A stretch of DNA of 64,000 nucleotides from Bog-473 sp035534235 (GTDB taxonomy: Bacteria > Actinomycetota > Acidimicrobiia > Acidimicrobiales > RAAP-2). Position 1 is the stretch's first letter. The number at the start of each line of letters is the position of its first letter. Positions 1 to 7,112 of the stretch are shown piece by piece. The stretch is from positions 1 through 64,000 of the forward strand of contig DATLSH010000039.1 of assembly GCA_035534235.1 (NCBI GenBank), given 5' to 3'. The position numbers and the translations under genes are program-made. The notes beneath the pieces are model-generated. The model was not told the origin of the DNA, did not search any database, and saw nothing but the letters and a program-made list of their open reading frames with translations.

Positions 1-199
1 ATACAACCAGCATGTTGGTGGCGGGCATTCGTATTGCTGCCGTTCGGGCGTTGCCGTCATCCCTCGGGCTCCGCTACCTAGCACGATTCGCATCGCGTGA
101 AAGCTTTGAGATGCGCCGGTAGATGGGGCTTGATGGGCGCATCCAAGAATATTCAGGTATTGAGCGAAAGAGGTTCCCCCTCTCGGGATACGGGGGTAG
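1..199. other. left-edge stretch with no supported gene
   Basis: A plus-strand frame is open from the left edge to a TAG at 120-122 and could be the last ~39 codons of a gene entering the window. Nothing in it is recognisable. The rest, up to the DUF488 stop, holds no coding or structural signal that I can support. Confidence 0.3.
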
Positions 200-553
200 T
201 CACCGCTCATTGAGAATCTCCTGCAACACGACCGCCTGATTGTGCGTTTCGTTCTTGGCCCCGTATACGAGGGTCATTGGCCCGTCATTGGCCAGTCCGA
301 GCAGGGTCAGCAGATGCGGGTTGTCGCGCAACTCCTCCTCAAACCGGGCCTTAAACTGATCCCAACGTTCGTCGGCGTGGCCAAACCACTTCCGGAGCTC
401 GCTGGATGGTGCGACGTCAGGTAGCCAGAGGTCGAGCGCAGCATTCGCCCGAGAGACGCCTCGGGGCCATAGCCGATCGACGAGGATTCGTTGGCCATCG
501 TCCGGTTCGGCCGGCTGATAGATCCGCTTGATCCGGACAACCGGCTGATTCAT
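200..553 (-). CDS. DUF488 (YeaO-like) family protein
   Basis: This 117-residue protein matches the YeaO-type DUF488 family in length and motifs. An N-terminal VDRLWPRGVSR block is followed by LDLWLPDVAPS and LRKWFGH, then a conserved C-terminal segment LVYGAKNETHNQA. The family is small, cytosolic and of unknown biochemical role; conserved basic and aromatic residues suggest nucleic-acid or ligand binding, which is inference only. The ATG at 553 overlaps the stop of the upstream minus-strand remnant (550-811) by four bases (ATGA), so the two were probably once translationally coupled. Confidence 0.85.
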   Translation of the reverse strand: MNQPVVRIKRIYQPAEPDDGQRILVDRLWPRGVSRANAALDLWLPDVAPSSELRKWFGHADERWDQFKARFEEELRDNPHLLTLLGLANDGPMTLVYGAKNETHNQAVVLQEILNER

Positions 554-811
554 TTCGCGTCGCCAGCTCGGGCGAAACTCAATCGGTACTCACGCGGCTC
601 CTCAAGCCAAGAGCACTCCGTATACGGTGCTTCTTCCAACAGGGGGTCGATCGCCAGCAAGAGTTCTTCGAGCACATCCGATCGGTGCAAGGTAGTGGGC
701 GGTAACCATCGCCTCTGACGCCTCGGCCCTATTCCGGTCATCTTGCAAGAGAACTCCACGGGGAAAGTCTTCCACCTCGGGTCTGAGTAACGGTCGGGCA
801 TGCGTATCCCA
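550..811 (-). pseudogene. frameshifted, 5'-truncated gene remnant upstream of DUF488
   Basis: Two overlapping minus-strand frames each look coding over part of this interval. One reads ...LLRPEVEDFPRG...EAMVTAHYL and the other continues ...HRSDVLEELLLAIDPLLEE to a TGA that overlaps the DUF488 start. Joining them needs a single frameshift near 685-695. Upstream (above about 811) the frame runs into a tRNA-like fragment and a repeat, so the 5' end appears lost or replaced. No family is recognised. The coupling to DUF488 suggests the original gene was its operon partner. Confidence 0.5.
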
Positions 812-828
812 CTCGCACGGCGGGGAGG

Positions 829-870
829 CCCCCCGGCCGGGAATCGAACCCGGTACACCGTCTGCGTCAC
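829..870 (-). other. tRNA 3'-end-like fragment (possible attachment-site relic)
   Basis: On the minus strand, bases 853-837 form a perfect T-arm: stem CCGGG, loop TTCGATT, stem CCCGG. It is followed by a G-rich acceptor-like strand. No matching 5' acceptor strand, D-arm or complete anticodon stem is found beyond it, so this is not an intact tRNA. Fragments like this are typical residues of integration into tRNA 3' ends. Confidence 0.4.
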
Positions 871-880
871 TGACGGGCAG

Positions 881-989
881 CCACCCAGTCCAAGGAGGCA
901 CGAATAAACGGTCGGCTCATTGCGCCAAAGTGCCTTCAATCCCGAGGAGGGTTCCGAGTGGCTGGTTGGTAGCTATTCGCGAACGTCAC
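881..989 (+). repeat. imperfect direct repeat, copy 1
   Basis: This segment is about 80% identical to 2778-2883 in the same orientation. It shares GGCACGAAT at its left end and an exact run from GAGTGGCTGGTTGG through TAGCTATTCGCGAA near its right end, with one 2-nt length difference between copies. The pair brackets the hydrolase and metallo-hydrolase genes. It has no convincing ORF of its own and adjoins the tRNA-like fragment. Confidence 0.7.
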
Positions 990-1049
990 AAAACGGTGTG
1001 GCCCCAAGCGGCCGGGGGCACTCCAATCAACATCGGTCACAGTCGCCCG

Positions 1050-1883
1050 TCAGACTGTGAGACTGTCCAGAGCACGACGAACCGATCCCGGACATTCGAG
1101 CCACACGAAATGTCCGCAATCGTCAAGAACCTCATAGCGGGCCCCCGGGATTAGCGCAGCCGACGCCATGCCGTGCTCGGGTGGAATCGGACTGGCTGCA
1201 CCGAGCAGGAAGACCGAAGGTACCCGCATTTGGGGCAACGTCTCCTGCAGCGTTCCCAGCCTGAACTGTTCATGAATGGACTCAAAGGTGCCCGCATTGC
1301 ATTGAATCGATATCGCGAGCGCCGGCATAGGCGGGGCGTCGACAGGAGATGAGAAGTATCCAGGCCACACCATGGCCAGGCCTTCTAGGGCGTCTTCTGG
1401 CGTGCCCTCTCCAGCGAGCGCTCGCCGATCAAGTTCGAGCGCCCTTGCGGCTCCTTCGTGAGAAATCCGCTCCGCCAGGATCCGCCCAAGGTCGGCCTCG
1501 CTGCCGTCCGGGACTGCTCCGAGCGGATCGATGCCCACAAGTCCGAGTAGCCGATCGGGGTGGTGGGCTGCAAGGTGCATGGCCAAATAACCACCCCAGG
1601 AGTGCCCGACGATGTAGGCGCGCTCAACTCCGATACCGTCCAGAACAGCCTCGGCATGGGCAACGTGGGTCTCGATGTCGAACGGTCCAGACGTAGTCGA
1701 CGGAGCGAGTCCGCGCTGCTGATAGCGGTAGACAGTGAAGCCGTCTTCGAGTTCGCCGACGAGTGCCTCGGTGTACTCCGAGAGTCCAGGGCCACCGTGG
1801 AGGACCAGGACCGCCGGTCCTGGTCCCTTGCGCCAAACATGCAACACGCCGCCCGGAACCGGGATCTGGAGCTCTCGCGCCAC
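1050..1883 (-). CDS. alpha/beta hydrolase, proline iminopeptidase-like
   Basis: This 277-residue cytosolic hydrolase carries the oxyanion motif HGGPG near residues 29-33 and the nucleophile elbow GHSWGG with Ser at about 95. The C-terminal LDDCGHFVWLE supplies the catalytic His. HGGPG is typical of the proline iminopeptidase/tricorn-factor subgroup, so peptide or amide/ester substrates are likely. I chose the GTG at 1883 because homology-like sequence (IPVPGG) begins just after it; a longer ORF to 1964 has an atypical leader. The gene is divergent from the metallo-hydrolase at 2037 and lies inside the 881/2778 direct-repeat pair. Confidence 0.8.
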   Translation of the reverse strand: MARELQIPVPGGVLHVWRKGPGPAVLVLHGGPGLSEYTEALVGELEDGFTVYRYQQRGLAPSTTSGPFDIETHVAHAEAVLDGIGVERAYIVGHSWGGYLAMHLAAHHPDRLLGLVGIDPLGAVPDGSEADLGRILAERISHEGAARALELDRRALAGEGTPEDALEGLAMVWPGYFSSPVDAPPMPALAISIQCNAGTFESIHEQFRLGTLQETLPQMRVPSVFLLGAASPIPPEHGMASAALIPGARYEVLDDCGHFVWLECPGSVRRALDSLTV

Positions 1884-2036
1884 GATCGAACAGTAACATC
1901 GCCACCTGTGTACTCGCAGGTGCAAGTGCGGGTTGATTGGGCTGAGTAGCGATAGCCAACCCACAGATGCACGCCATCGGCATCACTCAGCGGAGAGCCC
2001 ACCCAAGCGGCGCATGGGAGCAGGTCAAGGAGTAGC

Positions 2037-2747
2037 TTGCTGCTCGTGCCACTGTCTATGTTGCCGCGAGTCGACCGTCTGAATCTTGCGACCATCAACT
2101 CGGTGCCAGAGATGCATCCGGAGTACGACACATTCGAGCCATTTCCGGTCCATGCGTGGGTCATTCGACATCCCGATGGCGCCATCCTTGTGGACACTGG
2201 CGTTGGGTTGGGCAATGACGCGATTGACGGGTGGTACCACCCTCATGTCACACCGCTCTCTGATGCCCTTGGGGTCGCTGGTATGGAGATCTCGGACATC
2301 ACTGCCGTGGTGATATCGCACCTGCACTTTGACCACTGCGGCCAGCAGGCCGCTCTTTCTGTTCCGACCTTCGTGCAGGCCGACGAATTCGAGGCGGCGC
2401 AAGAACCTGGTTACACCGTGCCGGACTGGGCTGCGATCCCTCTGGACCGCCTACGACTCGTGCATGGGGACGAAGACATCGCAGACGGCGTTCGTCTCCT
2501 TTCGACACCCGGTCATACCCCCGGCCATCAAGCGGTTTGCATTGAGGCGGATTTTGATCGGGTGATCCTTGCTGCGCAATGCGCCTACCGAGCGGAGGAA
2601 TTGCGCACCGGCCATCCTGCGGCTTCGAATCTTCACGACGCCTCGTGGGCAGATGTAGCACGGGATTCTCTACAGCATCTCAGGGACTTGGGACCTGCCA
2701 CTGCCCATCTCAGCCACGATCCGGAGATCGTGCACCTCGCACGGTGA
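2037..2747 (+). CDS. MBL-fold metallo-hydrolase, AHL-lactonase-like
   Basis: The protein is about 236 residues with the zinc signature HLHFDHCG at 95-102. A later TPGHTPGH segment and a C-terminal HLSHDPE complete a metallo-beta-lactamase site. The DTG motif and spacing resemble AiiA/AttM-type N-acyl homoserine lactonases, but lactonase activity is inference because the fold is shared by many hydrolases. A TTG at 2037 lies 4 nt after AAGGAG; a GTG at about 2046 in the same frame is an alternative. It is divergent from the alpha/beta hydrolase, and both lie between the direct repeats. Confidence 0.8.
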   Translation: MLLVPLSMLPRVDRLNLATINSVPEMHPEYDTFEPFPVHAWVIRHPDGAILVDTGVGLGNDAIDGWYHPHVTPLSDALGVAGMEISDITAVVISHLHFDHCGQQAALSVPTFVQADEFEAAQEPGYTVPDWAAIPLDRLRLVHGDEDIADGVRLLSTPGHTPGHQAVCIEADFDRVILAAQCAYRAEELRTGHPAASNLHDASWADVARDSLQHLRDLGPATAHLSHDPEIVHLAR

Positions 2748-2777
2748 CCCACTGCCGACGCTCTGGGCGACCCCCGC

Positions 2778-2883
2778 CATCCAGACCCAGGGGGCACGAA
2801 TGAACGGTCGATCCATTGCTCCAAAGCGCCATCAATCTGGGGGAGATCCGAGTGGCTGGTTGGTAGCTATTCGCGAAGGTCGC
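2778..2883 (+). repeat. imperfect direct repeat, copy 2
   Basis: This is the second copy of the 881-989 element, same orientation, placed just after the metallo-hydrolase stop. The best conserved part is the right-hand block from GAGTGGCTGGTTGG to TTCGCGAA. Spacing between copies is about 1.9 kb. No tRNA-like piece adjoins this copy. Confidence 0.7.
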
Positions 2884-2988
2884 AGAACCGGCGATCGGGG
2901 GCGCGCATACGATGATGACTGTCCTCACTGCTCCGATCCTGGCAGCGGTATCGTCCGGTTGAAACGAGAGGCGCACCGGAGAACCCCC

Positions 2989-3186
2989 ATGCTTGATCCC
3001 GATTTAGTGGAGTTGCGGCAGCAGGCAGAGCGAGGTGATCAAGACGCGGTTGACCAGCTCGTCGACCTGGATTGCGAACGAGGTGATCGCGCCGAGCTGC
3101 AACGGCTGGCCACCAACGGATACTAAGATGCAGTCGAGGTGCTTGCCGAACTCGACGAGGATCCGACTGGTGAGGTTGTGGAATAG
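2989..3186 (+). pseudogene. small repeat-protein gene interrupted by in-frame TAA
   Basis: From ATG 2989 the frame reads as an acidic helical repeat protein: LRQQAERGDQDAVDQLV, then CERGDRAELQRLATNGY. A TAA at 3124-3126 interrupts it. The same frame then continues without a break as DAVEVLAELDEDPTGEVVE to a TAG at 3184. The repeated 'GD-DAV-xL' pattern crosses the stop, so the full product would be about 65 residues. The 45-residue truncated product could still be made. Families of short Sel1/TPR-like acidic proteins of unknown function look like this. Confidence 0.6.
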
Positions 3187-3321
3187 CGCCCGGGACCCCG
3201 ATCACGCTCGACTCTGGAACGCCCGCCGGCACCGGTTCTGAGTCGTCCGCTCCAACTTGGAGTATGGGACTGGAACTAAGTTTTCGCCGTAGACAGCGAC
3301 CGCACCCCTCATCTGACAGCC

Positions 3322-3657
3322 GTGTACCTCGACGATGCGGATGGCACGGTCTATAGCCTGGCCTCTTACCGTCTCCTCACACGAGCTCCAGTTCAAGGCC
3401 CGATCCAAGATGGCATCGCCACCAATTCGAGAGAGACGGTTGTTGACCGAATGTCTGGCGATGAGGGAGCCGATGCCTACAACGCAGTCATTCGGTCCGA
3501 GCTTCTTGGCAAGTTGGTCGGCTCAGCTTGGCAGTCCGAGATTGAGCTGGAACGGGCGAAAGCCGAGGAACTTTCCGGAAAGGCCGGACTGTCGGAGCCG
3601 CCCGGATTGAGTAGCGGACGAATGGCAACCATCGTGGTAAGGGCTGACGTCCAGTAA
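3322..3657 (+). CDS. hypothetical protein, weakly supported
   Basis: This GTG-initiated frame of 111 codons begins in a plausible stretch (VYLDDADGTVYSLASYRLL); the open frame extends upstream to about 3282 with sensible sequence but no better start. The C-terminal half is hydrophilic (AWQSEIELERAKAEELSGKAGL). I recognise no family. The region has poor coding density, so this may be a decayed gene. Confidence 0.3.
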   Translation: MYLDDADGTVYSLASYRLLTRAPVQGPIQDGIATNSRETVVDRMSGDEGADAYNAVIRSELLGKLVGSAWQSEIELERAKAEELSGKAGLSEPPGLSSGRMATIVVRADVQ

Positions 3658-3849
3658 CGAGTGGAGTCGTCCGAAAGTGCGGGGCGGATGGATACAACTC
3701 TGGCGACGGTTGGGGTTGTCCATCCTTTTGTCCATCTTTTCCCTGGCGTTCAGCCGTACTGAGTGGACAGTCTGGAAGACACGACCTACCTGAACAGGGT
3801 AAATAGAACTGGCCGTATTCGCTGGACATGCCTGGTCGAACTCTCAAGG

Positions 3850-3881
3850 TGGCGGCACGGGTTCGAACCCTGTTGGGGCTA
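3850..3881 (+). other. tRNA 3'-end-like fragment
   Basis: Bases 3857-3873 form a T-arm: stem ACGGG, loop TTCGAAC, stem CCTGT with one G-T pair. Next comes TGGGGCT plus A, matching a 7-nt acceptor strand and discriminator. No complementary AGCCCCA, D-arm or anticodon arm lies in the ~150 bases upstream, so this is a fragment. With the similar piece at 829-870 it brackets the 0.8-3.9 kb accessory stretch. Confidence 0.4.
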
Positions 3882-3991
3882 CTCGTTGGCCTGAACCGGC
3901 CGAGGAGACGTCAACCACCAAGAACGAGGCGCCCGGGGGTCAGGCGCCGGCTCCAATAGGCTAGGCCCACCGAGAACTGAAGGGATACCCC

Positions 3992-5479
3992 ATGTCCGCG
4001 CCCTCGCACATCAGCCGCCGCGCCCACATCTACCTGGCGACGTGTGTCTCCTTGCTCTTCGCCGGGGGGGCTATTTTGGCGCCCCCGGTGGGTGCATCGT
4101 CCCCGTATCCGGATATCGTCGGAACCCCGGTCGGATTCGGCAGCGCTCCGTCATTGGGAGGCGCTCCGGCGAATACTGTCGCCCCGGTGGTCGGGATGGC
4201 CTCCACCCCTTCGGGAAAGGGGTACTGGCTGGTGGCCGCCGACGGCGGAATCTTCACCTTTGGGGACGCGAACTTCTTCGGCTCCATGGGCGGCAAGCCA
4301 CTCAACCGACCGGTGGTCGCCATGGCTGCCACCCCAGACGGCGGCGGGTACTGGCTGGTGGCCAATGACGGGGGCATCTTCACCTTCGGGGACGCCGCAT
4401 ATGCCGGTTCGATGGGAGGGACGCCCCTCAACCGACCGGTGGTCGGGATGGCCGCTACTCCGGACGGAGGAGGCTATTGGCTCGTGGCTTCCGACGGCGG
4501 GGTTTTCACCTTCGGTGACGCCAAGTACTACGGCTCCATGGGAGGCAAACCCCTCAACAAGCCAATCACTGCGCTCGCTGCCACAAACACCGGAGCTGGC
4601 TACGTGGAGGTCGCATCTGACGGCGGCGTCTTCACCTTCGGTGACGCCGCCTTTCACGGATCGGCGGTGGGCCAGGCCAGCGCGCCGGTGGTGGGCATCT
4701 CCGTGACCCCGGATGGCGGTGGGTACCGGATGGCTTCCGAGAATGGCGGATTGTTCACCTTCGGTGATGCCCCGTACTTGGGGAGCATGGGCGCCCAGAC
4801 ACTTACCGTGCCGATCGTGGCAATGGCCACCACCCCCGACAGTTCCGGCTACTGGCTTCTTCCCTCGCCCTTGCCTCGCGTGGCAGCGCCGCTGCCCCAG
4901 CTCACAATGGGCGACAGCGGCCCGAACGTGCTCACTCTCCAGCAGCAGCTCACGAACCTCGGCTATTGGGTGGGCACACCAAATGGGGTGTTCGGTGACG
5001 CCACACAGCAAGCCGTCTACGCCCTGCAGAAGGCCGCCGGCATCAATCCGGATGGCGTTCTGGGACCGGCCACCGATGCAGCTCTGGTCAATGATGTGGT
5101 GCCCCAGCCTCGGACCACGTCCGGCACCGTGATTGAAGTCGACCTTGAGAATGACCTCGTGATGTTCGTCAACAATGGGGTACTGCAATACACCTTCAAC
5201 ACGTCAACAGGCGGCGGTTATATTTACGACGGTAACGTTCTGGCGGCCACGCCCGTCGGGCACTTTTCGATCTTCCGCAGCGTGGATGGAATGGTGACCG
5301 ATTCTCTGGGCCAGCTCTGGCGGCCGAGGTACTTCACCGGCGGCTTCGCCATCCACGGCGATTCGAGCGTGCCCCCGCATCCGGTCTCTCACGGTTGCGT
5401 GCGTCTCAGCAATGAGGCGATCGACTTTGTCTGGGCCGCCAACTTGGCTCCCATCGGCGCAGCCGTGTGGGTGTACTGA
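3992..5479 (+). CDS. secreted L,D-transpeptidase with 42-residue propeller-like repeats
   Basis: The 495-residue protein has a signal peptide (hydrophobic core about residues 14-32, small residues near 36). About five full 42-residue repeats follow, with core DGGIFTFGDANFFGSMGG and linker PVVGMAATPDGGGYWLVAS. A peptidoglycan-binding-1 domain lies near 300-365 and a YkuD L,D-transpeptidase domain at the C-terminus. The YkuD site is HG...SHGCVRLS with Cys at about 469. YkuD enzymes make 3-3 peptidoglycan cross-links or attach proteins to the wall. The repeats are shared with the lipase at 59019 and resemble beta-propeller blades, so they may bind wall or surface polymers (inference). GGATACCCC precedes the ATG. 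Confidence 0.9.
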   Translation: MSAPSHISRRAHIYLATCVSLLFAGGAILAPPVGASSPYPDIVGTPVGFGSAPSLGGAPANTVAPVVGMASTPSGKGYWLVAADGGIFTFGDANFFGSMGGKPLNRPVVAMAATPDGGGYWLVANDGGIFTFGDAAYAGSMGGTPLNRPVVGMAATPDGGGYWLVASDGGVFTFGDAKYYGSMGGKPLNKPITALAATNTGAGYVEVASDGGVFTFGDAAFHGSAVGQASAPVVGISVTPDGGGYRMASENGGLFTFGDAPYLGSMGAQTLTVPIVAMATTPDSSGYWLLPSPLPRVAAPLPQLTMGDSGPNVLTLQQQLTNLGYWVGTPNGVFGDATQQAVYALQKAAGINPDGVLGPATDAALVNDVVPQPRTTSGTVIEVDLENDLVMFVNNGVLQYTFNTSTGGGYIYDGNVLAATPVGHFSIFRSVDGMVTDSLGQLWRPRYFTGGFAIHGDSSVPPHPVSHGCVRLSNEAIDFVWAANLAPIGAAVWVY

Positions 5480-5544
5480 TCCCCGAGGGAGCCCGTTGAG
5501 CGGACGTTGCGTGAAGACGAATTCACACGTCCCGGAGGATCTCG

Positions 5545-6813
5545 TTGCCTAGGCTGATCCTGCAGGGAGCCAACATCCTGGACGCCGACGGATCCCGTCC
5601 GGGGTGGACGGTGGTTGTCGAACGCCGCCGGATCGTCTCCGTGCGCCCAGGACCGCTGTACGACGCCGGCCACGAAGATCGCGTCATCGACCTCGGGGGT
5701 CGCACGCTCATGCCCGGCATGGTGAGCAGCCACTTCCATGCCACGTACCATGACCTCGGATCTCGAACGGCGCCTTTTGGTCTGGAGGAGCCACCGGCAC
5801 TTCAAGCTGCCCGTGCGGCGGTCAACCTCCAGAGGCTGCTCGTCAGTGGATTCACGGGGGCGGTGAGTGCCGGAGCCCCGTTTGCCATTGACTCCGCCAT
5901 GAAACTGGCCATTGCCGAAGGGCTCTTCCCTGGCCCTCGCCTGATGGCCGGCAGCAGCGACGTGAGCACGACCGGACATGCGGGCGACAAGAGCTTTCCC
6001 TGGTACTGGGAGGTGCAGGCGCAAGGAGCCATCAACCGGTGCGATGGACCGGACGAGTTCCGGCGTGCCGTGCGTGAAGAGATCAAACGGGGCGCCGAGA
6101 TCATCAAGATGTTCGTGACCGGGGGCCACGGGACAGTGGCTCCCAGCGAGCGGCTGGAGATGACCCGGGAGGAACTGTCGGCCGGAATTGAAGCGGCCCA
6201 TCAACGTGGCGCACTCGTCAGGGGGCACATTGCCAATCGTGATGCCATCCATATGGCGCTCGACGTGGGCATCGACGTCATTGACCACGGCGACGGACTG
6301 GACGAAGAGGCCATTGAGCGAATGGTGGTACAAGGAACATTTCTGGTTCCGAGCCAGTTTTTCCCCAAGCGATTCGCCCAGACGATGGACGGGCAGGGCC
6401 TCGGTTTCGGCGACTCCATGGTGAAAGACATGGAACGAGCACTCGCCATCCTGCCCAAGGCCAATGCCGCCGGAGTCAAGCTGCTGTGTGGCGACGACTA
6501 CGGTGCGGTTGGGCTGCCGCACGGGCAGTATGCCGAAGAGCTTGCGTTCTACGTGAAGGAAGCGGGCATCCCGTCCCTCGACGTCATCCGTTGGGCCACA
6601 CTGCATGGCGCAGACCTGTTGGGTCGCGCGCACGAGCTTGGTTATGTCTGGGAAGGGTACCTGGCTGACCTCCTTGTAGTCGATGGTGATCCGGTTGCCG
6701 ACATTGGAGTCCTGCAGGACGAGGCCAGCCTCATGGCAGTCATGAAGGGTGGCGCGCTCGTCAAGGACGGACTAGGAGCTCTCGAAATGACCAGGGACAG
6801 CCGATACTCCTAG
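5545..6813 (+). CDS. amidohydrolase family protein (imidazolonepropionase/prolidase-like)
   Basis: This 422-residue metal-dependent TIM-barrel amidohydrolase starts at TTG 5545, 5 nt after a strong GGAGGA. The N-terminal beta domain ends in LMPGMVSSHFHATYHD, an HxH-type metal site. Later metal or catalytic elements are RGHIANRDAIH, DVIDHGDGLDEE and LLCGDDYGA, and the barrel closes with GYLADLLVVDGDP. It belongs to the group containing Xaa-Pro dipeptidases, imidazolonepropionase and related cyclic-amide hydrolases; the substrate cannot be read from sequence. It starts 65 bp after the transpeptidase and may be co-transcribed. Confidence 0.85.
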   Translation: MPRLILQGANILDADGSRPGWTVVVERRRIVSVRPGPLYDAGHEDRVIDLGGRTLMPGMVSSHFHATYHDLGSRTAPFGLEEPPALQAARAAVNLQRLLVSGFTGAVSAGAPFAIDSAMKLAIAEGLFPGPRLMAGSSDVSTTGHAGDKSFPWYWEVQAQGAINRCDGPDEFRRAVREEIKRGAEIIKMFVTGGHGTVAPSERLEMTREELSAGIEAAHQRGALVRGHIANRDAIHMALDVGIDVIDHGDGLDEEAIERMVVQGTFLVPSQFFPKRFAQTMDGQGLGFGDSMVKDMERALAILPKANAAGVKLLCGDDYGAVGLPHGQYAEELAFYVKEAGIPSLDVIRWATLHGADLLGRAHELGYVWEGYLADLLVVDGDPVADIGVLQDEASLMAVMKGGALVKDGLGALEMTRDSRYS

Positions 6814-6822
6814 GAGCCCATC

Positions 6823-6927
6823 ATGACCATCACCGCCGAGTCGCTGAGTTTTGATCCGCCCGACCGTGCGGACGTGATCTCCACCTGGCGGCACCTCACG
6901 AAGAGTCCTTCGGCCAGCGAATGTTGA
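6823..6927 (+). pseudogene. short remnant ORF, possible P450 N-terminus
   Basis: An ATG at 6823 opens 34 codons (MTITAESLSFDPPDRADV...) before a TGA. The start resembles N-termini of some actinobacterial cytochromes P450 (TAESLSFDP), but nothing downstream to 7012 continues the family. It is best viewed as a decayed fragment or chance ORF between the amidohydrolase and the acyltransferase. Confidence 0.25.
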
Positions 6928-7012
6928 GTCGGATCACCGGCGCGACAGCCCGGGTCTTCTCCGCCACCGACGTCGGCGAGGCCAGGAGCTAGGCGGTCCC
7001 AACCATGCTTCG

Positions 7013-7030
7013 CCCCCGTCCGGACGGGGG
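7013..7030. other. perfect 18-bp GC palindrome
   Basis: CCCCCGTCCGGACGGGGG is a perfect inverted repeat about 83 bp upstream of the acyltransferase ATG. It could fold into a very stable hairpin or serve as a dyad protein-binding site. No T-run follows, so a classical intrinsic terminator is not supported. Confidence 0.5.
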
Positions 7031-7112
7031 ACGTGCGTGTCCATTCCTGGTCACCGGATGACACGTGTCCGTCCCGCAGGGGCATTCGGGCATTGCGGCA
7101 TATCCTGACCGC

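Noticed and set aside
6960..7112. Intrinsic terminator at the CCCCCGTCCGGACGGGGG palindrome
   Set aside because: No T-run follows on either strand; it is reported only as a palindrome.
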